From Astropecten irregularis (Eukaryota > Echinodermata > Asteroidea > Paxillosida > Astropectinidae), in the NCBI GenBank assembly GCA_963971285.1, contig OZ020251.1:6572001-6636000 (forward strand): DNA of 64,000 nt, in the 5' to 3' direction. A program made the translations under genes and the position numbers. Below are positions 24,098 through 36,194 of the stretch, in pieces; positions within the stretch are counted from its first letter, which is position 1; each line of letters opens with the position of its first letter. The notes beneath the pieces are model-generated. The model was not told the origin of the DNA. It saw only the letters and a list, made by a program, of their open reading frames with translations, and made no database searches.

Positions 24098-25094
24098 TTG
24101 AAATCTGGCTGCTCATTTCTGGGGCAGACTGAGGAAAAACAAAATTACACGTGTCTTTTTATTTTCAGTGTAGATCATAGATCTGAATTTTTGAACCTGA
24201 AGTCGCCCTGCATAGCGAAATCTGTAATGATTTATAAATCATGTTATGACGTTCTACACTGTATGTGTATTATTATATGGCAGCGCGCTTTCAACTCCAA
24301 TATTTGAAACTATCTTTGAAATATGGCTGCTCATTTCTGGGGCCGACTGAGGAAAAACAAAATTACACGTGTCTTTTTATTTTCAGTCTAGATCAGAGAT
24401 CTGAATTTTTGAACCTGAAGTCGCCCTGCGTAGCGAAATCTGTAATGGTTTATAAATCATGTTATGACGTTCTACACTGTATGTGTATTATTATATGGCA
24501 GCGCGCTGTCAAATCCAATATTTGAATCTATCTTTGAAATCTGGCTGCTAATTTCTGGGGCAGACTGAGGAAAAACAAAATTACTCGTGTCTTTTTATTT
24601 TCAGTCTAGATCATAGATCTGAATTTTTGAACCTGAAGTCGCCCTGCATAGCGAAATCTGTAATGATTTATAAATCATGTCATTGCGTTCTATACTGTAG
24701 CGCGCTGTCAAATCCAATATTTGAAAACGATCTTTGAAATCTGGCTGCTCATTTCTGGGGCAGACTGAGGAAAAACAAAATTACACGTGTCTTTTTATTT
24801 TCAGTCTAGATCATAGATCTGAATTTTTGAACCTGAAGTCGCCCTGCGTAGCGAAATCTGTAATGATTTATAAATCATGTTATGACGTTCTACACTGTAT
24901 GTGTAGTATTATATGGCAGCGCGCTTTCAACTCCAATATTTGAAACTATCTTTGAAATATGGCTGCTCATTTCTGGGGCAGACTGAGGAAAAACAAAATT
25001 ACACGTGTCTTTTTATTTTCAGTCTAGATCATAGATCTGAATTTTTGAACCTGAAGTCGCCCTGCATAGCGAAATATGTAATGATTTATATATC

Positions 25095-27772
25095 ATGTTA
25101 TGACGTTCTACACTGTATGTGTATTATTATATGGCAGCGCGCTGTCAAATCCAATATTTGAATCTATCTTTGAAATCTGGTTGCTCATTTCTGGGGCAGA
25201 CTGAGGAAAAACAAAATTACTCGTGTCTTTTTATTTTCAGTCTAGATCATAGATCTGAATTTTTGAACCTGAAGTTGCCCTGCATAGCGAAATCTGTAAT
25301 GATTTATAAATCATGTCATTGCGTTCTACACTGTAGCGCGCTGTCAAATCCAATATTTGAAAACGATCTTTGAAATGTGGCTGCTCATTTCTGGGGCAGA
25401 CTGAGGAAAAACAAAATTACACGTGTCTTTTTATTTTCAGTCTAGATCATAGATCCGAATTTTTGAACCTGAAGTCGCCCTGCATAGCGAAATCTGTAAT
25501 GATTTATAAATCATGTTATGACGTTCTACACTGTATGTGTATTATTATATGGCAGCGCGCTTTCAACTCCAATATTTGAAACTATCTTTGAAATATGGCT
25601 GCTCATTTCTGGGGCAGACTGAGGAAAAACAAAATTACACGTGTCTTTTTATTTTCAGTCTAGATCATAGATCTGAATTTTTGAACCTGAAGTCGCCCTG
25701 CATAGCGAAATATGTAATGATTTATATATCATGTTATGACGTTCTACACTGTATGTGTATTATTATATGGCAGCGCGCTGTCAAATCCAATATTTTGAAA
25801 ACGATCTTTGAAATCTGGCTGCTCATTTCTCGGGCAAACTCAGGAAAAACAAAATTACACGTGTCTTTTTATTTTCAGTGTAGGTCATAGATCTGAATTG
25901 CTGAACCTGAAGTCGCTCTGCGTAGCGAAATCTTTAATGATTTATTATATCATGTTATTACGTTCTACACTGTATCTGTATTATATGTGGCAGTCTAATT
26001 CTATATTTTGAACACGATCTTTGAAATCTGACTGCTTAATTATGGGGCAAACTGAGGAAAATTCCAATTGCACTTGTCTTTTTATTTTCAGTCTAGATCA
26101 ACGATCTTAATTTCTAATCCTGAAGTCCCCCTGCGAAGCAAAATCTGTAATGATTTATATATCATGTTATTATGCTCAACACTGTATGAGTGTTATATTT
26201 AGAATACTAAACTCAATGAAATATTATAAGTGATTCACACTAAAGTGTCGATTTTACGAAGCCCGAGGATCGATCGTACCCCCATAGTATCCTACGTAGG
26301 GCTGCAAGGCATAATTCATAGGTCATACGACTAATAGTTTGAGGTTACTGCAGTCCCACGTATTGGGCCGTTAGAATTATTTTTTTCACGATTTTTTATT
26401 TCGTCCTTCGCACTAACGTCCCACGGTAAGCAATGCAGTAAAACATAAAATCATAAACCGATCACCTAAAAAATGTCTGAAATCAAGTGAAAACGTTCCA
26501 CCTCCCCCTAAAAAAATCATAACGCGCTTTAGCAATGAGCCCGTGTACAAACCATATTACGAAGGCTGGAATCTTGACCATAATTCACTGACTATGCCAG
26601 ACGACTGGCTCATGCCATGCTTATAGGCAAGCCCATAGAGCCTGCGTGGAAAAAAATGAGTTGTGACATGAAATGGTCCTGAATTATGTTTGTCATAGTC
26701 AGTTAGATGCGGTCTAGTTTCCACCTTCGTGCATAAGTTTGTGTATCATTATATATGACAGCCCGCGGTAAAATCCTATATTTTGAACACGATCTTTGAA
26801 ATCTGGCTGCTCATTTCTGGGGCAGACTGAGGAAAAACAAAATTACACGTGTCTTTTTATTTTCAGTGTAGATCATAGATCTGAATTTTTGAACCTGAAG
26901 TCGCCCTGCATAGCGAAATCTGTAATGATTTATAAATCATGTTATGACGTTCTACACTGTATGTGTATTGTTATATGGCAGCGCGCTTTCAACTCCAATA
27001 TTTGAAACTATCTTTGAAATATGGCTGCTCATTTCTGGGGCAGACTGAGGAAAAACAAAATTACACGTGTCTTTTTATTTTCAGTCTAGATCAGAGATCT
27101 GAATTTTTGAACCTGAAGTCGCCCTGCGTAGCGAAATCTGTAATGGTTTATAAATCATGTTATGACGTTCTACACTGTATGTGTATTATTATATGGCAGC
27201 GCGCTGTCAAATCCAATATTTGAATCTATCTTTGAAATCTGGCTGCTAATTTCTGGGGCAGACTGAGGAAAAACAAAATTACTCGTGTCTTTTTATTTTC
27301 AGTCTAGATCATAGATCTGAATTTTTGAACCTGAAGTCGCCCTGCATAGCGAAATCTGTAATGATTTATAAATCATGTCATTGCGTTCTATACTGTAGCG
27401 CGCTGTCAAATCCAATATTTGAAAACGATCTTTGAAATCTGGCTGCTCATTTCTGGGGCAGACTGAGGAAAAACAAAATTACACGTGTCTTTTTATTTTC
27501 AGTCTAGATCATAGATCTGAATTTTTGAACCTGAAGTCGCCCTGCGTAGCGAAATCTGTAATGATTTATAAATCATGTTATGACGTTCTACACTGTATGT
27601 GTAGTATTATATGGCAGCGCGCTTTCAACTCCAATATTTGAAACTATCTTTGAAATATGGCTGCTCATTTCTGGGGCAGACTGAGGAAAAACAAAATTAC
27701 ACGTGTCTTTTTATTTTCAGTCTAGATCATAGATCTGAATTTTTGAACCTGAAGTCGCCCTGCATAGCGAAA
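25095..27772 (+). repeat. 2698-bp HOR, copy 2
   Basis: Second tandem copy, with E at 26199-26737. Private change GTATTGTTATATGG near 26968. It stops matching copy 1 at about 27773, where GAAATCTGTAGTG replaces GAAATATGTAATG and the first 652-bp trimer takes over. The right edge therefore lies inside the monomer starting at 27650. Confidence 0.88.
26199..26737 (+). repeat. E block 5 (539 bp), type I
   Basis: All diagnostic sites are type I. Same as block 4 except CTCCCCCTA and CATGAAATGG. It is the E block of the second 2698-bp HOR copy. Confidence 0.9.
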
Positions 27773-28301
27773 TCTGTAGTGATTTATAAATCATGTTATG
27801 ACGTTCTACACTGTATTTGTATTATTATATGGCTGCGCGCTGTCAAATCCAATATTTGAAAACGATCTTTGAAATCTGGCTGCTCATTTCTGTGGCAGAC
27901 TGAGGAAAAACAAAATTACACGTTTCTTTTTATTTTCAGTCTAGATCATAGATCTGAATTTTTGAACCTGAAGTCGCCCTGCATAGCGAAATATGTAATG
28001 ATTTATATATCATGTTATGACGTTCTACACTGTATGTGTATTATTATATGGCAGCGCGCTGTCAAATCCAATATTTTGAAAACGATCTTTGAAATCTGCC
28101 TGCTCATTTCTCGGGCAAACTCAGGAAAAACAAAATTACACGTGTCTTTTTATTTTCAGTGTAGGTCATAGATCTGAGTTGCTGAACCTGAAGTCGCTCT
28201 GCGTAGCGAAATCTTTAATGATTTATTATATCATGTTATTACGTTCTACACTGTATCTGTATTATATGTGGTAGTCTAATTCTATATTTTGAACACGATC
28301 T
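27650..28301 (+). repeat. Single 652-bp A-A-C trimer
   Basis: First trimer copy in the window: member 1 (27650, GTAGTGATTTATAAATCAT with GGCTGCGCGCTG), member 2 (27869, TTTCTGTGGCAG, ACACGTTTC, ATTTATATATCATG) and C (28089). The head of member 1 still has the ATATGG form of the preceding HOR, so the trimer meets the 2698-bp HOR inside this monomer. Private mark: ATGTGGTAGTC in the C tail. Confidence 0.87.
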
Positions 28302-28479
28302 TTGAAATCTGACTGCTTAATTATGGGGCAAACTGAGGAAAATTCCAATTGCACTTGTCTTTTTATTTTCAGTCTAGATCAACGATCTTAATTTCTAATC
28401 CTGAAGTCCCCCTGCGAAGCAAAATCTGTAATGATTTATATATCATGTTATTATGCTCAACACTGTATGAGTGTTATAT

Positions 28480-29018
28480 TTAGAATACTAAACTCAATGA
28501 AATATTATAAGTGATTCACACTAAAGTGTCGATTTTACGAAGCCCGAGGATCGATCGTACCCCCATAGTATCCTACGTAGGGCTGCAAGGCATAATTCAT
28601 AGGTCATACGACTAATAGTTTGAGGTTACTGCAGTCCCACGTATTGGGCCGTTAGAATTATTTTTTTCACGATTTTTTATTTCGTCCTTCGCACTAACGT
28701 CCCACGGTAAGCAATGCAGTAAAACATAAAATCATAAACCGATCACCTAAAAAATGTCTGAAATCAAGTGAAAACGTTCCACCTCCCCCTAAAAAAATCA
28801 TAACGCGCTTTAGCAATGAGCCCGTGTACAAACCATATTACGAAGGCTGGGATCTTGACCATAATTCACTGACTATGCCAGACGACTGGCTCATGCCATG
28901 CTTATAGGCAAGCCCATAGAGCCTGCGTGGAAAAAAATGAGTTGTGACATGAAATGGTCCTGAATTATGTTTGTCATAGTCAGTTAGATGCGGTCTAGTT
29001 TCCACCTTCGTGCATAAG
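28480..29018 (+). repeat. E block 6 (539 bp), type I
   Basis: Type I throughout, with GGCTGGGATC where blocks 4 and 5 have GGCTGGAATC. It closes the unit that holds the single trimer. Confidence 0.9.
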
Positions 29019-29294
29019 TTTGTGTATCATTATATATGACAGCCCGCGGTAAAATCCTATATTTTGAACACGATCTTTGAAATCTGGCTGCTCATTTCTG
29101 GGGCAGACTGAGGAAAAACAAAATTACACGTGTCTTTTTATTTTCAGTGTAGATCATAGATCTGAATTTTTGAACCTAAAGTCGCCCTGCATAGCGAAAT
29201 CTGTAATGATTTATAAATCAAGTTATGACGTTCTACACTGTAAGTGTATTATTATATGGCAGCGCGCTGTCAACTCCAATATTTGAAACTATCT

Positions 29295-29506
29295 TTGAAA
29301 TATGGCTGCTCATTTCTGGGGCAGACTGAGGAAAAACAAAATTACACGTGTCTTTTTATTTTCAGTCTAGATCAGAGATCTGAATTTTTGAACCTGAAGT
29401 CGCCCTGCGTAGCGAAATCTGTAATGTTTGACATATCATACCATACCGGTTTACACTGTATGTGTATTATATGTGGCAGTCTAATTCTATATTTTGAACA
29501 CGATCT
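29295..29506 (+). repeat. Reference type-B' monomer (B centre, C tail)
   Basis: This monomer combines an A-like head with an AGATC-AGA-GATCT dyad, the B centre with ACCATACCGG, and the C-type tail TATATGTGGCAGTC, so it looks like an old B/C recombinant. It precedes every D monomer in the 1204-bp units and the first chimera in the 1857-bp units. Other copies start at 30499, 31703, 36413, 37617, 48313, 50170, 52028, 53233, 55090, 56948 and 58152. At this copy the centre reads TTTGACATATC instead of TTTTACATATC. Copies at 36413, 37617 and 52028 read TATTTGGCAGTC in the tail. Confidence 0.88.
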
Positions 29507-29683
29507 TTGAAATCTGACTGCTTAATTATGGGGCAAACTGAGGAAAATTCCAATTGCACTTGTCTTTTTATTTTCAGTCTAGATCAGCGATCTTAATTTC
29601 TTATCCTGTAGTCCCCTGCGAAGCAAAATCTGTAATGATTTATATATCATGTTATTATGCTCAACACTGTATGAGTGTTATAT

Positions 29684-30222
29684 TTAGAATACTAAACTGA
29701 ATGAAATATTATAAGTGATTCACACTAAAGTGTCGATTTTACGAAGCCCGAGGATCGATCGTACCCCCATCGTATCCTACGTAGGGCTGCAAGGCATAAT
29801 TCATAGGTCATACGACTAATAGTTTGAGGTTACTGCAGTCCCACGTATTGGGCCGTTAGAATTATTTTTTTCACGATTTTTTATTTCGTCCTTCGCACTA
29901 ACGTCCCACGCTAAGCAATGCAGTAAAACATAAAATCATAAACCGATCACCTAAAAAATGTCTGAAATCAATTGAAAACATTGCACCTCCCCCTAAAAAA
30001 ATCCTAACGCGCTTTAGCAATGAGCCCGTGTACAAACCATATTACGAAGGCTGGGATCTTGACCATAATTCACTGACTATGCCAGACGACTGGCTCATGC
30101 CATGCTTATAGGCAAGCCCATAGAGCCTGCGTGGAAAAAAATGAGTTGTGACATGAAATGGTCCTGGATTATGTTTGTCATAGTCAGTTAGATGCGGTCT
30201 AGTTTCCACCTTCGTGCATAAG
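29684..30222 (+). repeat. E block 7 (539 bp), intermediate type II
   Basis: Type II at CATCGTATCC, CACGCTAAGC, AAAACATTGC, AATCCTAACG and CCTGGATTATG, but with GATTCACAC, CTACGTAG and TTTTTTATTTCG like type I. It could represent the state before type II acquired CTACATAG and TTTTTCATTTCG. Confidence 0.88.
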
Positions 30223-30280
30223 TTTGTGTATCATTATATATGACAGCCCGCGGTCAAATCCTATATTTTGAACACGATCT

Positions 30281-31484
30281 TTGAAATCTGGCTGCTCATT
30301 TCTGGGGCAGACTGAGGAAAAACAAAATTACACGTGTCTTTTTATTTTCAGTTTAGATCATAGATCTGAATTTTTGAACCTGAAGTCGCCCTGCATAGCG
30401 AAATCTGTAATGATTTATAAATCATGTTATGACGTTCTACACTGTAAGTGTATTATTATATGGCAGCGCGCTGTCAACTCCAATATTTGAAACTATCTTT
30501 GAAATATGGCTGCTCATTTCTGGGGCAGACTGAGGAAAAACAAAATTACACGTGTCTTTTTATTTTCAGTCTAGATCAGAGATCTGAATTTTTGAACCTG
30601 AAGTCGCCCTGCGTAGCGAAATCTGTAATGTTTTACATATCATACCATACCGGTTTACACTGTATGTGTATTATATGTGGCAGTCTAATTCTATATTTTG
30701 AACACGATCTTTGAAATCTGACTGCTTAATTATGGGGCAAACTGAGGAAATTCCAATTGCACTTGTCTTTTTATTTTCAGTCTAGATCAGCGATCTTAAT
30801 TTCTAATCCTGAAGTCCCCCTGCGAAGCAAAATCTGTAATGATTTATATATCATGTTATTATGCTCAACACTGTATGAGTGTTATATTTAGAATACTAAA
30901 CTGAATGAAATATTATAAGTGATTAACACTAAAGTGTCGATTTTACGAAGCCCGAGGATCGATCGTACCCCCATCGTATCCTACATAGGGCTGCAAGGCA
31001 TAATTCATAGGTCATACGACTAATAGTTTGAGGTTACTGCAGTCCCACGTATTGGGCCGTTAGAATTATTTTTTTCACGATTTTTCATTTCGTCCTTCGC
31101 ACTAACGTCCCACGCTAAGCAATGCAGTAAAACATAAAATCATAAACCGATCACCTAAAAAATGTCTGAAATCAATTGAAAACATTGCACCTCCCCCTAA
31201 AAAAATCCTAACGCGCTTTAGCAATGAGCCCGTGTACAAACCATATTACGAAGGCTGGGATCTTGACCATAATTCACTGACTATGCCAGACGACTGGCTC
31301 ATGCCATGCTTATAGGCAAGCCCATAGAGCCTGCGTGGAAAAAAATGAGTTGTGACATGAAATGGTCCTGGATTATGTTTGTCATAGTCAGTTAGATGCG
31401 GTCTAGTTTCCACCTTCGTGCATAAGTTTGTGTATCATTATATATGACAGCCCGCGGTCAAATCCTATATTTTGAACACGATCT
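30281..31484 (+). repeat. 1204-bp unit: A, B', D-E
   Basis: A (30281) with CAGTTTAGATC, which breaks TCTAGA but keeps AGATC-ATA-GATCT; B' (30499); D with the shortened GAGGAAATTCC; E type II. It is the first unit of the 5914-bp super-repeat and is almost the same as the next unit. Confidence 0.92.
30888..31426 (+). repeat. E block 8 (539 bp), type II reference
   Basis: Type II states: CTGAATG, GATTAACAC, CATCGTATCC, CTACATAG (palindrome broken), TTTTTCATTTCG, CACGCTAAGC, AAAACATTGC, AATCCTAACG, CTTGACCAT and CCTGGATTATG. ACACT-AA-AGTGT is kept although the flanking base changed. Confidence 0.9.
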
Positions 31485-32688
31485 TTGAAATCTGGCTGCT
31501 CATTTCTGGGGCAGACTGAGGAAAAACAAAATTACACGTGTCTTTTTATTTTCAGTTTAGATCATAGATCTGAATTTTTGAACCTGAAGTCGCCCTGCAT
31601 AGCGAAATCTGTAATGATTTATAAATCATGTTATGACGTTCTACACTGTAAGTGTATTATTATATGGCAGCGCGCTGTCAACTCCAATATTTGAAACTAT
31701 CTTTGAAATATGGCTGCTCATTTCTGGGGCAGACTGAGGAAAAACAAAATTACACGTGTCTTTTTATTTTCAGTCTAGATCAGAGATCTGAATTTTTGAA
31801 CCTGAAGTCGCCCTGCGTAGCGAAATCTGTAATGTTTTACATATCATACCATACCGGTTTACACTGTATGTGTATTATATGTGGCAGTCTAATTCTATAT
31901 TTTGAACACGATCTTTGAAATCTGACTGCTTAATTATGGGGCAAACTGAGGAAATTCCAATTGCACTTGTCTTTTTATTTTCAGTCTAGATCAGCGATCT
32001 TAATTTCTAATCCTGAAGTCCCCCTGCGAAGCAAAATCTGTAATGATTTATATATCATGTTATTATGCTCAACACTGTATGAGTGTTATATTTAGAATAC
32101 TAAACTCAATGAAATATTATAAGTGATTAACACTAAAGTGTCGATTTTACGAAGCCCGAGGATCGATCGTACCCCCATCGTATCCTACATAGGGCTGCAA
32201 GGCATAATTCATAGGTCATACGACTAATAGTTTGAGGTTACTGCAGTCCCACGTATTGGGCCGTTAGAATTATTTTTTTCACGATTTTTCATTTCGTCCT
32301 TCGCACTAACGTCCCACGCTAAGCAATGTAGTAAAACATAAAATCATAAACCGATCACCTAAAAAATGTCTGAAATCAATTGAAAACATTGCACCTCCCC
32401 CTAAAAAAATCCTAACGCGCTTTAGCAATGAGCCCGTGTACAAACCATATTACGAAGGCTGGGATCTTGAACATAATTCACTGACTATGCCAGACGACTG
32501 GCTCATGCCATGCTTATAGGCAAGCCCATAGAGCCTGCGTGGAAAAGAATGAGTTGTGACATGAAATGGTCCTGGATTATGTTTGTCATAGTCAGTTAGA
32601 TGCGGTCTAGTTTCCACCTTCGTGCATAAGTTTGTGTATCATTATATATGACAGCCCGCGGTCAAATCCTATATTTTGAACACGATCT
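31485..32688 (+). repeat. 1204-bp unit: A, B', D-E
   Basis: Near-duplicate of 30281-31484. It differs in E (CTCAATG, CTTGAACAT, AATGTAGTAAAAC, GGAAAAGAATG). CTTGAACAT is the allele that later marks mosaic E blocks 14 and 15. Confidence 0.92.
32092..32630 (+). repeat. E block 9 (539 bp), type II with CTTGAACAT
   Basis: Type II at all central sites. CTTGAACAT replaces CTTGACCAT. Private marks are AATGTAGTAAAAC and GGAAAAGAATG. Confidence 0.9.
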
Positions 32689-34644
32689 TTGAAATCTGGC
32701 TGCTCATTTCTGGGGCAGACTGAGGAAAAACAAAATTACACGTGTCTTTTTATTTTCAGTCTAGATCATAGATCTGAATTTTTGAACCTGAAGTCGCCCT
32801 GCATAGCGAAATCTGTAGTGATTTATAAATCATGTTATGACGTTCTACACTGTATTTGTATTATTATATGGCTGCGCGCTGTCAAATCCAATATTTGAAA
32901 ACGATCTTTGAAATCTGGCTGCTCATTTCTGTGGCAGACTGAGGAAAAACAAAATTACACGTTTCTTTTTATTTTCAGTCTAGATCATAGATCTGAATTT
33001 TTGAACCTGAAGTCGCCCTGCATAGCGAAATATGTAATGATTTATATATCATTTTATGACGTTCTACACTGTATGTGTATTATTATATGGCAGCGCGCTG
33101 TCAAATCCAATATTTTGAAAACGATCTTTGAAATCTGCCTGCTCATTTCTCGGGCAAACTCAGGAAAAACAAAATTACACGTGTCTTTTTATTTTCAGTG
33201 TAGGTCATAGATCTGAGTTGCTGAACCTGAAGTCGCTCTGCGTAGCGAAATCTTTAATGATTTATTATATCATGTTATTACGTTCTAAACTGTATCTGTA
33301 TTATATGTGGCAGTCTAATTCTATATTTTGAACACGATCTTTGAAATCTGGCTGCTCATTTCTGGGGCAGACTGAGGAAAAACAAAATTACACGTGTCTT
33401 TTTATTTTCAGTCTAGATCATAGATCTGAATTTTTGAACCTGAAGTCGCCCTGCATAGCGAAATCTGTAGTGATTTATAAATCATGTTATGACGTTCTAC
33501 ACTGTATTTGTATTATTATATGGCTGCGCGCTGTCAAATCCAATATTTGAAAACGATCTTTGAAATCTGGCTGCTCATTTCTGTGGCAGACTGAGGAAAA
33601 ACAAAATTACACGTTTCTTTTTATTTTCAGTCTAGATCATAGATCTGAATTTTTGAACCTGAAGTCGCCCTGCATAGCGAAATATGTAATGATTTATATA
33701 TCATTTTATGACGTTCTACACTGTATGTGTATTATTATATGGCAGCGCGCTGTCAAATCCAATATTTTGAAAACGATCTTTGAAATCTGCCTGCTCATTT
33801 CTCGGGCAAACTCAGGAAAAACAAAATTACACGTGTCTTTTTATTTTCAGTGTAGGTCATAGATCTGAGTTGCTGAACCTGAAGTCGCTCTGCGTAGCGA
33901 AATCTTTAATGATTTATTATATCATGTTATTACGTTCTACACTGTATCTGTATTATATGTGGCAGTCTAATTCTATATTTTGAACACGATCTTTGAAATC
34001 TGGCTGCTCATTTCTGGGGCAGACTGAGGAAAAACAAAATTACACGTGTCTTTTTATTTTCAGTCTAGATCATAGATCTGAATTTTTGAACCTGAAGTCG
34101 CCCTGCATAGCGAAATCTGTAGTGATTTATAAATCATGTTATGACGTTCTACACTGTATTTGTATTATTATATGGCTGCGCGCTGTCAAATCCAATATTT
34201 GAAAACGATCTTTGAAATCTGGCTGCTCATTTCTCGGGCAGACTGAGGAAAAACAAAATTACACGTTTCTTTTTATTTTCAGTCTAGATCATAGATCTGA
34301 ATTTTTGAACCTGAAGTCGCCCTGCATAGCGAAATATGTAATGATTTATATATCATTTTATGACGTTCTACACTGTATGTGTATTATTATATGGCAGCGC
34401 GCTGTCAAATCCAATATTTTGAAAACGATCTTTGAAATCTGCCTGCTCATTTCTCGGGCAAACTCAGGAAAAACAAAATTACACGTGTCTTTTTATTTTC
34501 AGTGTAGGTCATAGATCTGAGTTGCTGAACCTGAAGTCGCTCTGCGTAGCGAAATCTTTAATGATTTATTATATCATGTTATTACGTTCTACACTGTATC
34601 TGTATTATATGTGGCAGTCTAATTCTATATTTTGAACACGATCT
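32689..34644 (+). repeat. Trimer array, 3 x 652 bp
   Basis: Trimer starts 32689, 33341 and 33993. Two sites label the trimers: member 2 reads TCTGTGGCAG (W) or TCTCGGGCAG (G), and C reads TTCTAAACTG (K) or TTCTACACTG (T). The order here is W-K, W-T, G-T. Member 2 also has ATCATTTTATG in place of ATCATGTTATG. Confidence 0.93.
33128..33340 (+). repeat. Reference type-C monomer (213 bp)
   Basis: The head is CTGCCTGCTCATTTCTCGGG with CAAACTCAGG. The dyad is weakened to AGGTC-ATA-GATCT, the centre reads GAGTTGCTGAACC and TCGCTCTGCG, and the tail is ATATGTGGCAGTC in place of the GC palindrome. C is the third member of the 652-bp trimer and usually precedes D. Alleles differ at TTCTAAACTG versus TTCTACACTG, which is useful for tracing crossovers. 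ACACGTGT is retained. Confidence 0.92.
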
Positions 34645-34822
34645 TTGAAATCTGACTGCTTAATTATGGGGCAAACTGAGGAAAATTCCAATTGCACTTG
34701 TCTTTTTATTTTCAGTCTAGATCAACGATCTTAATTTCTAATCCTGAAGTCCCCCTGCGAAGCAAAATCTGTAATGATTTATATATCATGTTATTATGCT
34801 CAACACTGTATGAGTGTTATAT

Positions 34823-35361
34823 TTAGAATACTAAACTCAATGAAATATTATAAGTGATTCACACTAAAGTGTCGATTTTACGAAGCCCGAGGATCGATCG
34901 TACCCCCATAGTATCCTACGTAGGGCTGCAAGGCATAATTCATAGGTCATACGACTAATAGTTTGAGGTTACTGCAGTCCCACGTATTGGGCCGTTAGAA
35001 TTATTTTTTTCACGATTTTTTATTTCGTCCTTCGCACTAACGTCCCACGGTAAGCAATGCAGTAAAACATAAAATCATAAACCGATCACCTAAAAAATGT
35101 CTGAAATCAAGTGAAAACGTTCCACCTCCCCCTAAAAAAATCATAACGCGCTTTAGCAATGAGCCCGTGTACAAACCATATTACGAAGGCTGGGATCTTG
35201 ACCATAATTCACTGACTATGCCAGACGACTGGCTCATGCCATGCTTATAGGCAAGCCCATAGAGCCTGCGTGGAAAAAAATGAGTTGTGACATGAAATGG
35301 TCCTGAATTATGTTTGTCATAGTCAGTTAGATGCGGTCTAGTTTCCACCTTCGTGCATAAG
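34823..35361 (+). repeat. E block 10 (539 bp), type I
   Basis: Fully type I, between type II blocks 9 and 11. E type therefore follows the kind of unit (trimer unit type I, A-B' unit type II) rather than position. Confidence 0.9.
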
Positions 35362-35419
35362 TTTGTGTATCATTATATATGACAGCCCGCGGTCAAATCC
35401 TATATTTTGAACACGATCT

Positions 35420-35597
35420 TTGAAATCTGGCTGCTCATTTCTGGGGCAGACTGAGGAAAAACAAAATTACACGTGTCTTTTTATTTTCAGTCTAGATCAG
35501 CGATCTTAATTTCTAATCCTGAAGTCCCCCTGCGAAGCAAAATCTGTAATGATTTATATATCATGTTATTATGCTCAACACTGTATGAGTGTTATAT
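35420..35597 (+). repeat. A/D chimeric monomer
   Basis: The head is type A through ACACGTGTC and TTTTTATTTTCAG. From AGATC-AGC-GATCTTAATTTC on it is type D and runs into E. The switch lies in the roughly 26-bp stretch identical between A and D (about 35477-35500). It forms a 775-bp unit with nothing else in it, the shortest E-bearing unit in the window. Confidence 0.92.
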
Positions 35598-36136
35598 TTA
35601 GAATACTAAACTGAATGAAATATTATAAGTGATTAACACTAAAGTGTCGATTTTACGAAGCCCGAGGATCGATCGTACCCCCATCGTATCCTACATAGGG
35701 CTGCAAGGCATAATTCATAGGTCATACGACTAATAGTTTGAGGTTACTGCAGTCCCACGTATTGGGCCGTTAGAATTATTTTTTTCACGATTTTTCATTT
35801 CGTCCTTCGCACTAACGTCCCACGCTAAGCAATGCAGTAAAACATAAAATCATAAACCGATCACCTAAAAAATGTCTGAAATCAATTGAAAACATTGCAC
35901 CTCCCCCTAAAAAAATCCTAACGCGCTTTAGCAATGAGCCCGTGTACAAACCATATTACGAAGGCTGGGATCTTGACCATAATTCACTGACTATGCCAGA
36001 CGACTGGCTCATGCCATGCTTATAGGCAAGCCCATAGAGCCTGCGTGGAAAAAAATGAGTTGTGACATGAAATGGTCCTGGATTATGTTTGTCATAGTCA
36101 GTTAGATGCGGTCTAGTTTCAACCTTCGTGCATAAG
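35598..36136 (+). repeat. E block 11 (539 bp), type II
   Basis: Type II with CTGAATG. It carries TAGTTTCAACC, shared only with block 12, in place of TAGTTTCCACC. Confidence 0.9.
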
Positions 36137-36194
36137 TTTGTGTATCATTATATATGACAGCCCGCGGTCAAATCCTATATTTTGAACACGATCT

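Larger units (their letters stand above)
22397..25094 (+). repeat. 2698-bp HOR, copy 1
   Basis: Order: end of an A monomer, A-short, A, A, C, D-E (E at 23501-24039), A, A, A-short, A, A. Offset 2698 relates it to the next copy. Differences I noticed include TGCTAATTTC/TGCTCATTTC near 22687, AAGTCACCC/AAGTTGCCC near 22577, CTCCCACTA/CTCCCCCTA in the E block and GGCCGACTG/GGCAGACTG near 24345. The copies are near-identical but somewhat older than the 4355-bp pair. Edges are approximate. Confidence 0.88.
29077..30280 (+). repeat. 1204-bp unit: A, B', D-E
   Basis: A (29077) with CTAAAGTCG, AAATCAAGTTATG and CTGTAAGTG; B' (29295); D (29507, AGATC-AGC-GATCT, TTATCCTGTAGTCCCC); E; D tail. This A allele (CTAAAG, AATCAAG) reappears at 48095, 49952, 53015 and 54872, so the unit is closest to the A-B' part of the 1857-bp units. 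Confidence 0.9.
30281..36194 (+). repeat. 5914-bp super-repeat, copy 1
   Basis: Composed of units of 1204 + 1204 + 2731 + 775 bp. Unit starts 30281, 31485 and 32689 and trimer starts 33341 and 33993 all recur exactly 5914 bp later (36195, 37399, 38603, 39255, 39907), with the same allele order inside the trimer array. The last 775-bp unit is a minimal one made of a single A/D chimera plus E. Confidence 0.9.
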